In this document: positions 20,205 to 29,768 of the stretch, piece by piece | How the letters are laid out: each line of letters starts with the position of its first letter | Numbering within the stretch: the stretch's first letter is position 1 | From: Nocardioides palaemonis | Lineage (GTDB): Bacteria > Actinomycetota > Actinomycetes > Propionibacteriales > Nocardioidaceae | Assembly (NCBI RefSeq): GCF_018275325.1 | Contig: NZ_JAGVQR010000003.1 | Location: forward strand, 248,001 to 312,000 | Reading direction: 5' to 3' | DNA length: 64,000 nucleotides | Program-made: the position numbers and the translations under genes | The notes under the pieces: generated by a model | Seen by the model: the letters and a program-made list of their open reading frames with translations, nothing else | What the model was told of the DNA's origin: nothing | The model's database searches: none

Positions 20205-21599
20205 ATGCGCGACCACACCCGCCGCCGCCTCGCGGCCACCGTCAGCGCCGGCCTCGCCGCCGGCCTCGTCCTCGCCGCCGGACCGGTGGCCCCGACACGG
20301 GCCGACGACGGCGCGAAGCGCCTGACCGACTTCGGCTACCGCGGCGACGTCTACGGCGTGAAGCTGGTGACCGACAGCGTGGAGGCGCTCGACCTCAAGG
20401 ACGCGCACGCCCAGCAGCTCTGCACCCGCGCGGTCGGGCAGACCGTCGAGAAGCAGTCCGCGGTCTCGGTGCCCGACAACCCGCTGATCCACGTCTCGGC
20501 GAGCACCAGCCGCACCGAGACCTACGCGGAGGGCAGCACCCACGGCGTCCGCGGCACCAACACCATCGGCGACGTCACCGTCGGTGGGACCGTCGGCCCG
20601 CTCACCACGCCGAAGCTGGTGATCAAGGGGCTCCAGACCACGGCCGACGCCTTCAACACGCCGCAGGGCTACGGGCACGCCGAGGGGTTCACCTTCGCCA
20701 GCATCACCCTCGAGCTGCTCCCGGAGACCGTGGTGGGCACCCTGCCGCCCGAGCTCCAGGAGCTGCTCGAGCCCCTGGACCAGGTCTCCGGCACCGTCTT
20801 CACCGGCACCCAGCAGGCCGCCCAGCAGGTCTTCGAGGTGCTGAGCGACGTCACCGGGCCGATCGAGATCCCCGGTCTCGGCAGCATCTCCCTCGGCTAC
20901 GAGAACGGGCGCGCCACCGCCCACGCCGCTCAGTCGCAGGCCTCCGCGCTGCGCATCGAGGTCACCGCGGGCGAGCGCCGCCAGCTCGTCGAGCTCGGGA
21001 CGGCCCGGGTGCGGATGGGCGGCCCGGCCCCGGTCGGCGTGTTCCGGTCCGGTGGCACCGCGATGGACTACCAGGTCCTCGACGGCGCGCTCAGCTTCGG
21101 CAACGTCGAGCACAAGGCCCTGGCGTGCCAGGGCTCGCGCGGCCGGACCCAGACCTTCACGGTCCCCCACGCCAGCCAGCTGCTGCCCGTGCCGATCCTG
21201 CTCGACGACGTGGTCTACCAGGTCAAGGGCGACCAGGACCGGAGGAAGCAGGTCGCCAAGGGATGGTCCCGGACCTCGATCGGCACGGTCTCGATCCCCT
21301 CGGCCCAGCTCGTCATCGGCGACGTGTCGTCGCGGGCGGCGATGCGGCAGAAGGCCGGCAAGCGGGTGGCGTCGAAGGTGCGCACCGCCGTCGGCTCGAT
21401 CACGATCGCCGGGCAGGCCGTCGAGGTGCCCCCGCCGGGCGGGGTCGTCGAGCTGCCGAACGGGGCGGGCGTGATCCAGCGCCAGCTGGTCGACAACGGC
21501 TACCGCGGGTCTCAGGTGATCGGCCTGCGGATCACGTTGTTCTCCGAGGCCGTGGTCATCGACCTGGCCCGCACGGCGGGCCGGATCTACCCGCGCTGA
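20205..21599 (+). CDS. Secreted protein, possibly choice-of-anchor P family
   Basis: A 464-residue exported protein. An Arg-rich n-region (MRDHTRRR), a hydrophobic core and a likely cleavage near residue 33 (TRADD) form a signal peptide. The mature part is beta-rich with two similar halves (each starts with a GYRG motif: DFGYRGDVYG and NGYRGSQVIG) and no enzyme motif. It resembles actinobacterial 'choice-of-anchor P' surface proteins, but I recall that family only loosely. No LPXTG or C-terminal helix is present, so it is probably released or held by another envelope component. Confidence 0.6.
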   Translation: MRDHTRRRLAATVSAGLAAGLVLAAGPVAPTRADDGAKRLTDFGYRGDVYGVKLVTDSVEALDLKDAHAQQLCTRAVGQTVEKQSAVSVPDNPLIHVSASTSRTETYAEGSTHGVRGTNTIGDVTVGGTVGPLTTPKLVIKGLQTTADAFNTPQGYGHAEGFTFASITLELLPETVVGTLPPELQELLEPLDQVSGTVFTGTQQAAQQVFEVLSDVTGPIEIPGLGSISLGYENGRATAHAAQSQASALRIEVTAGERRQLVELGTARVRMGGPAPVGVFRSGGTAMDYQVLDGALSFGNVEHKALACQGSRGRTQTFTVPHASQLLPVPILLDDVVYQVKGDQDRRKQVAKGWSRTSIGTVSIPSAQLVIGDVSSRAAMRQKAGKRVASKVRTAVGSITIAGQAVEVPPPGGVVELPNGAGVIQRQLVDNGYRGSQVIGLRITLFSEAVVIDLARTAGRIYPR

Positions 21600-21618
21600 G
21601 TGGGTACGCTTCGCAGCA

Positions 21619-21657
21619 GCGGCGTCGGGCCGGCCATGGGGTTCGACCCGACGCCGC
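21619..21657. terminator. Bidirectional terminator between convergent genes
   Basis: GCGGCGTCGGG pairs perfectly with CCCGACGCCGC (11 bp) over a 17-nt loop, between the stop at 21599 and the convergent stop at 21664. Confidence 0.6.
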
Positions 21658-21663
21658 GTCCGC

Positions 21664-22569
21664 TCAGCAGTGCCGCAGCGTCGCGTCCGCGCGGGCCTCA
21701 CGGCCCAGGCGACGGGCCTGCGCCACGTCAGGGAACACCACGCTGGCCGCACCGACGTAGCCGACCCGGCCCTGCACCACGCAGGTCGTGATCCTGCGCG
21801 GGTCCACCTGCGCGACGGCCTGGGCCAGCTCGTAGAGCTCCTGCGGGGAGGCGTCGGTGTCCATGTGGGCCATCACCGTCATCACGCCCCGCTCGATGAA
21901 GCCGGGCCGGTCGGCCTGGGACCGGATCCGCGCGTGGATGCCGCGCAGCGTGCGCTGCTGGTTGGCCGAGCGGTCGAAGTCGCCACCGGCGAGGCCCTTG
22001 CGGATGCGCGAGAACGCCATCGCGTTGTAGCCGTTGAGGTGGATCCGCCCGCGCGCGAAGCCCTCCTTCTTGAGGTAGGGGTCGGAGAAGCGGCGCGGGT
22101 TGGTGACGGTGATGCCGCCGATGTCGTCGACCATGTCCTCGAAGAACGGGAAACGGGTGACCATGACGTAGTCGGGCTCGATGCCGACCAGGTTGCGCAT
22201 CGCGCCCGCCATGCCCCGGGGGCCGGCGAAGTAGAGCGCGGCGTTGATCTTCTCCCGGCCGTGGCCGGGGATGGCGACCCACGAGTCGCGCGGCACGCCG
22301 ATGGCGGTGGCCGCGCCGGTGCGGGTGTTGATCCCGACCAGCTGCAGCGCGTCGCCGCGCGAGCGGGTCATGTCCTCACCGGGCCGGGCGTCCGAGCCGA
22401 CCGCGAGGATCCAGACGACGTCCGGTCCGCCGACCGCGACGCCCTGTGCGTGCCGGACCCGGGTCAGCGACACCTCGGTCGACTGCACCGCGGACTGCGG
22501 CACCACGAGCGCGGTCACCCCGAGCACGGCGGCGAGCGCCGCCGACCGCACGAGCTTCGCGAACCTCAT
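21664..22569 (-). CDS. LytR-CpsA-Psr (LCP) family protein
   Basis: Probably a phosphotransferase attaching glycopolymers to peptidoglycan outside the membrane. The 301-residue protein has an N-terminal signal anchor (about 8-27) and the LCP core: VGSDARPGEDMTRSRGDALQL, VGINTRTG, GVPRDSWV, KINAAL and the catalytic arginine segment SRIRKGLAGGDFDRSANQQ. Its ATG overlaps the stop of the lipoprotein gene (ATGA), so the pair forms an operon. Confidence 0.88.
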   Translation of the reverse strand: MRFAKLVRSAALAAVLGVTALVVPQSAVQSTEVSLTRVRHAQGVAVGGPDVVWILAVGSDARPGEDMTRSRGDALQLVGINTRTGAATAIGVPRDSWVAIPGHGREKINAALYFAGPRGMAGAMRNLVGIEPDYVMVTRFPFFEDMVDDIGGITVTNPRRFSDPYLKKEGFARGRIHLNGYNAMAFSRIRKGLAGGDFDRSANQQRTLRGIHARIRSQADRPGFIERGVMTVMAHMDTDASPQELYELAQAVAQVDPRRITTCVVQGRVGYVGAASVVFPDVAQARRLGREARADATLRHC

Positions 22570-23168
22570 CGCTTCGCCCCCTTCGAGACGTCGTAGCCGA
22601 ACACCTTCCACTCCCCCGACCGGCGGGTGAGGAAGAGGCGGCCGCGCACCGTCGTGGTGCCGGCCTTGTCCCCCGTGGTCTCGAAGCGCAGCACGACGTG
22701 GGCCGTGACCGAGCGCGCCTGACCGCCGGTGGCGAGCACGTCGACGACGACCGAGCGGTGCTTCGCGGTCACCGAGTCGATCGACGGGCCCTGGGTCTCG
22801 TTGGTGAGCAGGGCCTTGTCCGCGCGGGCCCGTGCCTCGGCCCCGCGGGTGAACCCGGGGAACGCCGCCGGAAAGCTGCTGCGCGGGTAGGTGCCACCGA
22901 GGTAGGCCGCCTCCCACCAGCCGTCCACGACCGCACCGACCTCGGACCGTACGGCCTTGCGCCGGCGGTCCGGCAGGCGTCCGAACACCCGGTGGATCCG
23001 GGTCTTCGTCTCGACGCCGTGCGAGGCCAGCTCGACGCCCGCGTCACCTCGGGACAGCCGCTCGGGTGACGCGGTCGGGTCGACGGACGACTGGCAGCCG
23101 GCGACCGAGGCGGCGAGGAGCGCCACGGAGGCGACGGCGGCGAGGCGGTGGATCCACGGTCGTGGCAT
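22566..23168 (-). CDS. Predicted lipoprotein
   Basis: A 200-residue exported protein with a type II signal peptide; the lipobox is SVAGC, giving a lipidated Cys25. The mature part has no family I recognise, though the size and a C-terminal beta region (TVRGRLFLTRRSGEWKVFGYDV) are reminiscent of the NTF2-like fold of Mce-associated proteins. It is co-transcribed with the LCP gene, so a cell-wall role is a reasonable guess. Confidence 0.7.
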   Translation of the reverse strand: MPRPWIHRLAAVASVALLAASVAGCQSSVDPTASPERLSRGDAGVELASHGVETKTRIHRVFGRLPDRRRKAVRSEVGAVVDGWWEAAYLGGTYPRSSFPAAFPGFTRGAEARARADKALLTNETQGPSIDSVTAKHRSVVVDVLATGGQARSVTAHVVLRFETTGDKAGTTTVRGRLFLTRRSGEWKVFGYDVSKGAKR

Positions 23169-23201
23169 GACGACTCCAGCGGTGGTGACAGGCGGTGCGA
23201 G

Positions 23202-23279
23202 GCAGGGGCGGGAGGGGATACCGATCGGTAGCGACCCGTGTGGGCGACACCATGCCTCAAAGGGCCTCCCCGCCCCTGC
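23202..23279. promoter_or_regulatory. Long inverted repeat upstream of kgd
   Basis: GCAGGGGCGGGAGG (23202-23215) pairs with CCTCCCCGCCCCTGC (23265-23279) with a single bulge. The 49-nt interval contains the 10-bp palindrome ACCGATCGGT (23220-23229). A -10-like TAGCCT follows at 23299-23304, about 57 nt before kgd. Confidence 0.5.
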
Positions 23280-23361
23280 ATTTGCGTGCGTGTGGGACTA
23301 GCCTTGACGACGACTTTGGTCCAACCCTCGCGCGAAGAGATCTGGAAGAGGCGAAACAAGC

Positions 23362-26300
23362 GTGGCGCAGTCCCCGAACGGGCAGTCCAGCAACCACACC
23401 TCGGTTGCTCCATCATCCGACCTGGGAGCCAACGAGTGGCTCGTGGAGGAGATGAAGGAGCAGTACGACAAGGACCCGGCCAGCGTGGCGCCCGAGTGGG
23501 CGAGCTACTTCGGCAACGGGTCGTCCGCCCCCGCGAAGCAGGCCGCACCGGCCCCCGCGAAGCAGGCCGCACCGGCCCCCGCGAAGCAGGCCGCCCCGGC
23601 GGCGGCGAAGCCGGCCGCACCCGCGAAGCCGGCCGCACCCGCGAAGCCGGCCGCCCCGGCTGCGCCCGCCAAGCCCGCGCAGTCCTCCGCCCCGAAGTCG
23701 ACCCCGCGCCCGGCGGCGCAGGCCGACGAGCCGGCCAAGGGCACCAGCACGCCGTTGGCCAAGGACCCGAAGCCCGCCGCCCCGAGCCAGGCGAGCGACG
23801 AGCCGACCTACACCGTCCTGCGCGGCGCCCCCGCCCGCACGGCCGCCAACATGGACGCCTCGCTGTCCGTGCCGACCGCCACCTCGGTGCGCTCGGTCCC
23901 GGTCAAGCTGCTGTGGGACAACCGCACGGTCATCAACAACCACCTCGCCCGCGCCCGCGGCGGCAAGGTGTCGTTCACCCACATCATCGGCTACGCGCTG
24001 GTGAAGGCACTGAAGTCGATGCCGGAGATGAACGTCGGCTACGAGGTCGTCGACGGCAAGCCCAACCTGATCACCCCGGCCCACATCAACCTCGGCCTGG
24101 CGATCGACATGCAGAAGCCCGACGGCACCCGCCAGCTGCTCGTGCCCAACATCAAGGGCGCCGAGGCGATGGACTTCGCCGCGTTCTGGACCGCCTACGA
24201 GGAGATGGTCCGCAAGGCGCGCGACAACAAGCTGACCGTCGCCGACTTCCAGGGCACCACGATGTCCCTGACCAACCCCGGCGGCATCGGCACCGTCCAC
24301 TCGGTGCCGCGCCTGATGGCCGGCCAGGGCGCGATCATCGGCGTCGGCGCGATGGAGTACCCGCCGGAGTGGCAGGGCGCCTCCGACGACGCGATCAACC
24401 GCAACGCCATCAGCAAGGCGATGACGCTGACCTCGACCTACGACCACCGCGTCATCCAGGGCGCGCAGTCGGGTGAGTTCCTCAAGCGCGTGCACGGCCT
24501 GCTGCTCGGCGAGAACGACTTCTTCGACGACATCTTCCGCTCGCTGCGCATCCCCTACGAGCCGATCCGCTGGGCCCGCGACATCGTCGCCAGCCACGAC
24601 GACGACATCGTCAAGCAGGCGCGGATCCTCGAGCTGATCCACGCCTACCGGGTCCGCGGCCACCTGATGGCCGACACCGACCCGCTGGAGTACCGCCAGC
24701 GCAGCCACCCCGACCTCGAGGTGGAGTCGCACGGGCTGACCCTGTGGGACCTCGACCGCGAGTTCGCCACCGGCTCGTTCGGCGGCGAGGGCCGTCGGTT
24801 CATGAAGCTGCGCAACATCCTCGGGATCCTGCGCGACTCCTACTGCCGCACCACCGGCATCGAGTACATGCACATCATGGACCCCGAGCAGCGCAAGTGG
24901 ATCCAGGAGCGCGTCGAGCAGCCGCACGTGAAGCCGCCCCGCGAGGAGCAGCTGCGGATCCTGCTCAAGCTCAACCAGGCCGAGGCGTTCGAGACGTTCC
25001 TGCAGACCAAGTTCGTCGGCCAGAAGCGCTTCAGCCTCGAGGGCGGCGAGACCACGATCCCGCTCGTCGACGAGATCTGCGAGGCCGCCGCCGAGGCCGG
25101 CCTCGACGAGGTGACGATCGGCATGGCCCACCGCGGCCGGCTCAACATGCTCGCCAACATCGTCGGCAAGAAGTACAGCCAGATCTTCCGTGAGTTCGAG
25201 GGCAACATCGACCCGCGCACGGTGCAGGGCTCCGGCGACGTGAAGTACCACCTCGGCGCCGAGGGCGAGTTCGTCGCCGGATCCGGCGACAAGATCAAGG
25301 TGTCGGTCGCGGCGAACCCCTCGCACCTCGAGGCGGTCAACCCGGTGCTCGAGGGCATCGCCCGCGCCAAGCAGGACATCCTCGACCAGGGCGAGGACTT
25401 CCCGGTCCTGCCGCTGCTGGTGCACGGCGACGCGGCCTTCGCCGGCCAGGGCGTGGTGGCCGAGACGCTCAACCTCTCCCAGCTGCGCGGCTACCGCACC
25501 GGCGGCACCGTGCACGTGGTCATCAACAACCAGGTCGGGTTCACCACCGCACCCGGCTCGTCGCGCTCCTCGCTCTACGCCACGGACGTGGCGCGGATGG
25601 TGCAGGCGCCGATCTTCCACGTCAACGGCGACGACCCCGAGGCCTGCATCCGCGTGGCCCGGCTCGCCTTCGACTACCGCCAGGCGTTCAACAAGGACGT
25701 CGTCATCGACCTCGTGTGCTACCGCCGTCGCGGCCACAACGAGGGCGACGACCCGTCGTACACCCAGCCGCTGATGTACGACCTGATCGAGCAGAAGCGC
25801 TCGGTGCGCAAGCTCTACACCGAGTCCCTCATCGGTCGTGGCGACATCACGATCGAGGAGGCCGAGCAGGTCCTCAGGGACTACCAGCAGCAGCTCGAGC
25901 GGGTCTTCACCGAGGTCCGCGAGGCCAGCTCCGAGGCGCCGACCGAGTGGACGACCGTCCCGGACTACCCGGACAAGCCCGCCGGCGAGTTCGCCACCGC
26001 GGTCTCCCCCGAGGTGCTCAAGCGGATCGCCGACAGCTACGTCACGCCGCCGGAGGGCTTCACCGTCCACCCGAAGGTGATGCCGCAGCTGCAGCGCCGC
26101 TCGGCGGCGATCACCGAGGGCCCGATCGACTGGGGCACCGGCGAGATCCTCGCCTTCGGCTCGCTGCTGATGGACGGGCGTCCGGTGCGCCTGGCCGGCC
26201 AGGACTCGCGTCGCGGCACCTTCGTGCAGCGCTTCGCGACGATCATCGACCGGACCAACGCCGACGAGTGGACCCCGCTGACCAACCTCACCGAGGACCA

Positions 26301-27174
26301 GGCGAAGTTCCACGTCTACGACTCGCTGCTCTCCGAGTACGCCGCGCTCGGCTTCGAGTACGGCTACTCCGTGGCCCGTCCCGAGGCGCTCGTGCTCTGG
26401 GAGGCGCAGTTCGGCGACTTCGTCAACGGCGCGCAGACGGTGATCGACGAGTTCATCTCCGCCGGCCAGACCAAGTGGCGCCAGCAGTCCGGCGTCGTCC
26501 TGCTCCTGCCCCACGGCTACGAGGGCCAGGGCCCCGACCACTCGTCGGCGCGCATCGAGCGCTTCCTGACCATGTCGGCCGAGGACGCGATGGTCGTGGC
26601 GCAGCCGTCGACGCCCGCGTCGTACTTCCACCTGCTGCGCCGGCACTCGCTCGGCGAGGAGCACCGCCCGCTGATCGTCTTCACCCCGAAGTCGATGCTC
26701 AAGCGCAAGGAGGCTGCCTCCAGGCCCGAGGACTTCGTCGGCGACACCACCTTCCGGGCGTTCATCGGCGACGACGCCGCGGACCCCGCGAAGGTCGAGA
26801 CGCTGATCATGTGCTCGGGCCGGGTGACGTGGGACCTGATGGTCGAGCGCGGCAAGCGCGACAACGGCGAGAAGTTCGCCATCGGGCGCGTCGAGCGGCT
26901 CTACCCGAACCCGGTCGAGGAGATCAAGGCCGAGGTCGCGAAGTACCCCAACCTCAAGGCGGTCCGCTGGGTGCAGGACGAGCCCCGCAACATGGGCCCG
27001 TGGCCGCACTACCAGCTCAACGTGTGGCCCGAGCTCGACCTGGTCGTCGAGCCGGTCACCCGACCCGCGTCGGCCTCGCCGTCGGTCGGCACCGTCAAGC
27101 GCCACACCGAGGAGCAGAAGACCCTCCTCGACACGGCGTTCGCGGAGCCGCGCACCGCCGGTCACGACTACTGA
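23362..27174 (+). CDS. kgd: Multifunctional 2-oxoglutarate metabolism enzyme (E1/E2 fusion)
   Basis: Actinobacterial 2-oxoglutarate dehydrogenase component acting in the TCA cycle; it oxidatively decarboxylates 2-oxoglutarate and can release succinic semialdehyde or 2-hydroxy-3-oxoadipate. The 1270-residue protein has an N-terminal helix ([16 protein letters not shown]), the usual docking site for OdhI/GarA. An Ala/Pro/Lys linker (about 54-115), an E2 acyltransferase domain (about 150-385, with [10 protein letters not shown]) and a ThDP-dependent E1 domain (about 395-1270, with [11 protein letters not shown] and GDAAFAGQG) follow. There is no lipoyl domain, as is normal for this class. The GTG start follows AAGAGG. 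Confidence 0.96.
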   Translation: MAQSPNGQSSNHTSVAPSSDLGANEWLVEEMKEQYDKDPASVAPEWASYFGNGSSAPAKQAAPAPAKQAAPAPAKQAAPAAAKPAAPAKPAAPAKPAAPAAPAKPAQSSAPKSTPRPAAQADEPAKGTSTPLAKDPKPAAPSQASDEPTYTVLRGAPARTAANMDASLSVPTATSVRSVPVKLLWDNRTVINNHLARARGGKVSFTHIIGYALVKALKSMPEMNVGYEVVDGKPNLITPAHINLGLAIDMQKPDGTRQLLVPNIKGAEAMDFAAFWTAYEEMVRKARDNKLTVADFQGTTMSLTNPGGIGTVHSVPRLMAGQGAIIGVGAMEYPPEWQGASDDAINRNAISKAMTLTSTYDHRVIQGAQSGEFLKRVHGLLLGENDFFDDIFRSLRIPYEPIRWARDIVASHDDDIVKQARILELIHAYRVRGHLMADTDPLEYRQRSHPDLEVESHGLTLWDLDREFATGSFGGEGRRFMKLRNILGILRDSYCRTTGIEYMHIMDPEQRKWIQERVEQPHVKPPREEQLRILLKLNQAEAFETFLQTKFVGQKRFSLEGGETTIPLVDEICEAAAEAGLDEVTIGMAHRGRLNMLANIVGKKYSQIFREFEGNIDPRTVQGSGDVKYHLGAEGEFVAGSGDKIKVSVAANPSHLEAVNPVLEGIARAKQDILDQGEDFPVLPLLVHGDAAFAGQGVVAETLNLSQLRGYRTGGTVHVVINNQVGFTTAPGSSRSSLYATDVARMVQAPIFHVNGDDPEACIRVARLAFDYRQAFNKDVVIDLVCYRRRGHNEGDDPSYTQPLMYDLIEQKRSVRKLYTESLIGRGDITIEEAEQVLRDYQQQLERVFTEVREASSEAPTEWTTVPDYPDKPAGEFATAVSPEVLKRIADSYVTPPEGFTVHPKVMPQLQRRSAAITEGPIDWGTGEILAFGSLLMDGRPVRLAGQDSRRGTFVQRFATIIDRTNADEWTPLTNLTEDQAKFHVYDSLLSEYAALGFEYGYSVARPEALVLWEAQFGDFVNGAQTVIDEFISAGQTKWRQQSGVVLLLPHGYEGQGPDHSSARIERFLTMSAEDAMVVAQPSTPASYFHLLRRHSLGEEHRPLIVFTPKSMLKRKEAASRPEDFVGDTTFRAFIGDDAADPAKVETLIMCSGRVTWDLMVERGKRDNGEKFAIGRVERLYPNPVEEIKAEVAKYPNLKAVRWVQDEPRNMGPWPHYQLNVWPELDLVVEPVTRPASASPSVGTVKRHTEEQKTLLDTAFAEPRTAGHDY
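23527..23658 (+). repeat. Tandem repeats in the kgd linker (3 x 24 nt, 3 x 18 nt)
   Basis: Three 24-nt units (23527-23598) encode APAKQAAP. Three 18-nt units (23605-23658) encode AKPAAP. They form the flexible linker between the N-terminal helix and the acyltransferase domain, and are likely to vary in length between strains. Confidence 0.9.
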
Positions 27175-27183
27175 GGACCCGGG

Positions 27184-27360
27184 GTGTACTTCACCGATCG
27201 CGGGCTCGAGGAGCTGGAGAAGCGCCGGGGTGACGAGGAGGTCACCTTGGCGTGGCTGGCCGACCAGATGCAGGCGTTCGTCGACACGCACCCCGAGTTC
27301 GAGACGGCCGTCGAGCGGCTGGCCACGTGGCTGGCGCGGCTCGACGACCCGGAGGACTGA
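27184..27360 (+). CDS. DUF6104-family small protein
   Basis: A 58-residue protein from the GTG at 27184, beginning VYFTDRGLEELEKRRGDEEV and ending LARLDDPED. It matches from memory the DUF6104 family that follows kgd in many actinobacteria; its function is unknown. It begins 9 nt after the kgd stop and ends just before a strong terminator, so it is co-transcribed with kgd. An acidic helical protein with no membrane segment. Confidence 0.75.
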   Translation: MYFTDRGLEELEKRRGDEEVTLAWLADQMQAFVDTHPEFETAVERLATWLARLDDPED

Positions 27361-27367
27361 GCACAGC

Positions 27368-27407
27368 ACGACGGAGGGGCGGACCGTGGGGTCCGCCCCT
27401 CCGTCGT
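27368..27407. terminator. Strong bidirectional terminator
   Basis: A perfect 18-bp stem (ACGACGGAGGGGCGGACC and its complement) with a 4-nt loop lies between the convergent DUF6104 and desaturase stops. Confidence 0.9.
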
Positions 27408-27411
27408 TCCC

Positions 27412-28503
27412 TCAGGCCGCCAGGGGGTGGTCGGCCGCGGGCTCGGCCGGCTGCGGCGCACGCCGTCCTGGCAGGGCGAGGCGGCAGATCTTGCGCGCCA
27501 CGCTCGCCAGCTGACGGCGCAGCGGTCCGGTCGTGTAGTCGAGGCCGTAGCGCTCGCAGATCTCGCGCACCTCGCCCGCGATCATCGGGTACCGCCGGGC
27601 CGGCAGGTCCGGGAACAGATGGTGCTCGACCTGGTGGCTCAGGTTGCCCGACATGACGTGGAAGAGCGGGCCGCCGGAGATGTTGGCCGAGCCGAGGACC
27701 TGCCGGTAGTACCAGTGGCCGCGGGTCTCGTCCTCGCACTCCTCCTGGGTGAAGGTCTCGGCGCCGGCCGGGAAGTGGCCGCAGAAGATGATGTTGAACG
27801 CCCACACGTTGCGCACCAGGTTGGCGGTGGCGTTGCCGAGGAACGTCAGCGGGAACAGCGGCCCGGTGAGCGCGGGGAACAGGACGTAGTCCTTGAGCGC
27901 CTGGCGGCGCACCTTGCGCATGATGCCGGCGTGGAGAGCCCGGTTCTCCTCGAGGCGGCGGGTGCCGTTGACGATGTTCTCGACCTCGAGGTCGTGCATC
28001 GCCACGCCCCACTCGAAGAAGACCATCAGCAAGAAGGCGTAGACCGGGTTGCCGAGGTAGTAGGGGTGCCACGGCTGGTCATCGTCCATGCGGAGGATGC
28101 CGTAGCCGATGTCACGGTCCTTGCCGAGGATGTTGGTGAAGGTGTGGTGGACGTAGTTGTGGGAGTACTTCCACTGCTCGCTGGGACACACGTTGTCCCA
28201 CTCGTAGACGCGTGAGCTCAGGTGGGGGTCGCCCATCCAGTCGTACTGCCCGTGCATCACGTTGTGGCCGATCTCCATGTTCTCCAGGATCTTCGAGACC
28301 GAGAGGGCGACGACCGCGAGCGGCCAGGCGGGCGGGAGGTAGAACAGCGCGCGGCCGAGCACCTCCATCTGCTGCTGGCGCTTCACGACGCCCCGGATGT
28401 AGGCCGCGTCGTCCTCGCCGAGGTCGGCCAGGACGCGGCGCCGCAGGGCGTCCATCTCCTCGCCGAAGGCCTCGAGCTGCTCGGGGGTCAGGTGGGGCTT
28501 CAT
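27412..28503 (-). CDS. Membrane fatty-acid (acyl-CoA) desaturase
   Basis: Di-iron membrane desaturase that introduces a double bond into fatty acyl chains, using electrons from the ferredoxin reductase encoded just upstream. The 363-residue protein has all three histidine boxes: GHNVMHG, SHNYVHH and QVEHHLFP, and four hydrophobic helices. The pair matches the M. tuberculosis DesA3/Rv3230c stearoyl-CoA desaturase system. It is second in the operon that starts at 29652. Confidence 0.92.
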   Translation of the reverse strand: MKPHLTPEQLEAFGEEMDALRRRVLADLGEDDAAYIRGVVKRQQQMEVLGRALFYLPPAWPLAVVALSVSKILENMEIGHNVMHGQYDWMGDPHLSSRVYEWDNVCPSEQWKYSHNYVHHTFTNILGKDRDIGYGILRMDDDQPWHPYYLGNPVYAFLLMVFFEWGVAMHDLEVENIVNGTRRLEENRALHAGIMRKVRRQALKDYVLFPALTGPLFPLTFLGNATANLVRNVWAFNIIFCGHFPAGAETFTQEECEDETRGHWYYRQVLGSANISGGPLFHVMSGNLSHQVEHHLFPDLPARRYPMIAGEVREICERYGLDYTTGPLRRQLASVARKICRLALPGRRAPQPAEPAADHPLAA

Positions 28504-28521
28504 GGGTGGTCCAATCTGATC

Positions 28522-28557
28522 GGTGGTTGAGGTGCGAGCGGAGCGAGCCTCGAGACC
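28522..28557. repeat. REP-like palindrome between reductase and desaturase genes
   Basis: GGTGGTTGAGGTGCGAGCG followed by GAGCGAGCCTCGAGACC; nearly identical to the copy inside lysA (17186-17225). It occupies most of the 63-nt intercistronic gap and could form a hairpin in the mRNA. Confidence 0.8.
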
Positions 28558-28566
28558 TCGACGGGG

Positions 28567-29652
28567 TCAGAGGTCGACGACGCAGTCGCCGACGGGGGCG
28601 GAGACGCAGATCTGGATGTCCTCGTCGGGGAGCGAGGACTCCGCGCCGGAGAGCACGTTGCGCACGGTGCCCTCGGTCTTGCGGGCGGTGCAGGTGAAGC
28701 AGATGCCCATCCGGCAGCCGAACTCGGGCCTCAGCCCGGCGCGCTCGGCCTGCTCGAGGACGGACGTGCCGTCGTTGGGCACGGAACGGTCGGTGGCGGC
28801 GAAGGTGAGCGCGCCCTCGGCCGTGCCGCTCGGCGCGGTGGGGGCCTTGAACCGCTCGGTCCGCAGACGAGGACTCTCGCCGTACGCCTCGCGGACGACG
28901 TCCATCATCGCGGCCGGACCGCAGAGCCAGGTGTCGGTGTCGCGGAAGCGCGGCGCGAACCGCCGCAGCTCGAGCTCGCTCACGCGGGTGCCGTGGCGCA
29001 GGTGGACGGTGACGTCGTTGTCGGCTGCGTCGATGGCGGCGAGCTCGTCGGCGAAGACCTGGTCCTCGGCGGAGCGCGAGTAGTGCAGGAACGTCACCGG
29101 ACGCCCGGCGCGGCCGTCGTACCCGTCGCGCAGGAGGGTCCGGAGCATCGACATCGCCGGGGTGATGCCCGAGCCGCCGGTGACGAACAGCAGCGGGTCG
29201 ATGCCGGGGGTGGCCGGGCTGACGGGAAGCGTGAAGTCGCCCTGCGCCTGCGAGAGGTGGAGCACCAGGCCGGGTTGCGCAGCGACGAGGTGCCTGCTGA
29301 CCTGGCCGTCGGCGTGCGCCCGGACCGTGAGGGTGATCGGCTCGCCCGGCCCGGAGGCCGCCGAGGAGATGGTGAAGCAGCGGGTGGTGCGGCGCGCGGA
29401 GCCGGGCAGGTCGAGGCCGACCTGGACGTGCTGGCCGGCGCGGTGGCCCCGCCAGGTGGCGGTCGGCTGCAGCGTGAGTGTGGCGACCGGCGCGCCGGGG
29501 GTGTCGGACTCGCGACGTACGTCGACGACGCGGGCGCGCACCTCGCGCGCGGCCCACATCGGGTTGACGCGGGAGAGGTAGTGGTCGACCCCGTGCGGGG
29601 ACGTGAGCGCCGCCAGGGTGCGGGAGCGGGCGATCCGGGTGAGGGTGCTCAT
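28567..29652 (-). CDS. Ferredoxin reductase with fused 2Fe-2S ferredoxin domain
   Basis: Carries electrons from NAD(P)H to the desaturase. The 361-residue protein has an FAD domain (about 45-145, with RCFTISSA), an NAD(P)-binding domain (GGSGITPAMSML, WLCGPAAMMD) and a C-terminal plant-type 2Fe-2S domain with CRMGICFTC and a final Cys in ICVSAPVGDCVV. The ATG at 29652 follows GGAGG. It is orthologous in layout to Rv3230c. Confidence 0.92.
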   Translation of the reverse strand: MSTLTRIARSRTLAALTSPHGVDHYLSRVNPMWAAREVRARVVDVRRESDTPGAPVATLTLQPTATWRGHRAGQHVQVGLDLPGSARRTTRCFTISSAASGPGEPITLTVRAHADGQVSRHLVAAQPGLVLHLSQAQGDFTLPVSPATPGIDPLLFVTGGSGITPAMSMLRTLLRDGYDGRAGRPVTFLHYSRSAEDQVFADELAAIDAADNDVTVHLRHGTRVSELELRRFAPRFRDTDTWLCGPAAMMDVVREAYGESPRLRTERFKAPTAPSGTAEGALTFAATDRSVPNDGTSVLEQAERAGLRPEFGCRMGICFTCTARKTEGTVRNVLSGAESSLPDEDIQICVSAPVGDCVVDL

Positions 29653-29670
29653 CCCGTCCTCCGTTCTTCG

Positions 29671-29686
29671 GTGAACGTGTGTTCAC
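29671..29686. promoter_or_regulatory. Palindromic operator of the desaturase operon
   Basis: GTGAAC-GTGT-GTTCAC is a perfect 6-bp dyad just downstream of the -10 box, over the expected start site. It resembles operators of the TetR-type regulators DesT and FabR of unsaturated fatty acid synthesis. The divergent TetR gene at 29769 is the obvious candidate repressor. Confidence 0.7.
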
Positions 29687-29689
29687 TCA

Positions 29690-29718
29690 AATATGGCCGT
29701 CGGGTCGGACCTCGTCAA
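29690..29718 (-). promoter_or_regulatory. Promoter of the reductase-desaturase operon
   Basis: On the minus strand: TTGACG (29718-29713), a 17-nt spacer and CATATT (29695-29690). It is one of the best sigma-70-type promoters in the window. Confidence 0.7.
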
Positions 29719-29755
29719 CCGGTGTCGTCCGTGATCCGCCGCACGCGCGGTGGCC

Positions 29756-29761
29756 TACGAT
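29756..29761 (+). promoter_or_regulatory. -10 box of the TetR gene (leaderless)
   Basis: TACGAT ends 7 nt before the ATG at 29769. Confidence 0.5.
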
Positions 29762-29768
29762 CGCGGCC

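Noticed and set aside
23527..23658. Possible CRISPR-like array
   Set aside because: The repeats are contiguous, in frame and lack spacers; they encode a protein linker.
23413..27369. 1318-codon open frame antisense to kgd
   Set aside because: A by-product of high-GC codon bias; the sequence is Val/Leu/Arg/His-rich without any domain, while the plus strand encodes a full Kgd.
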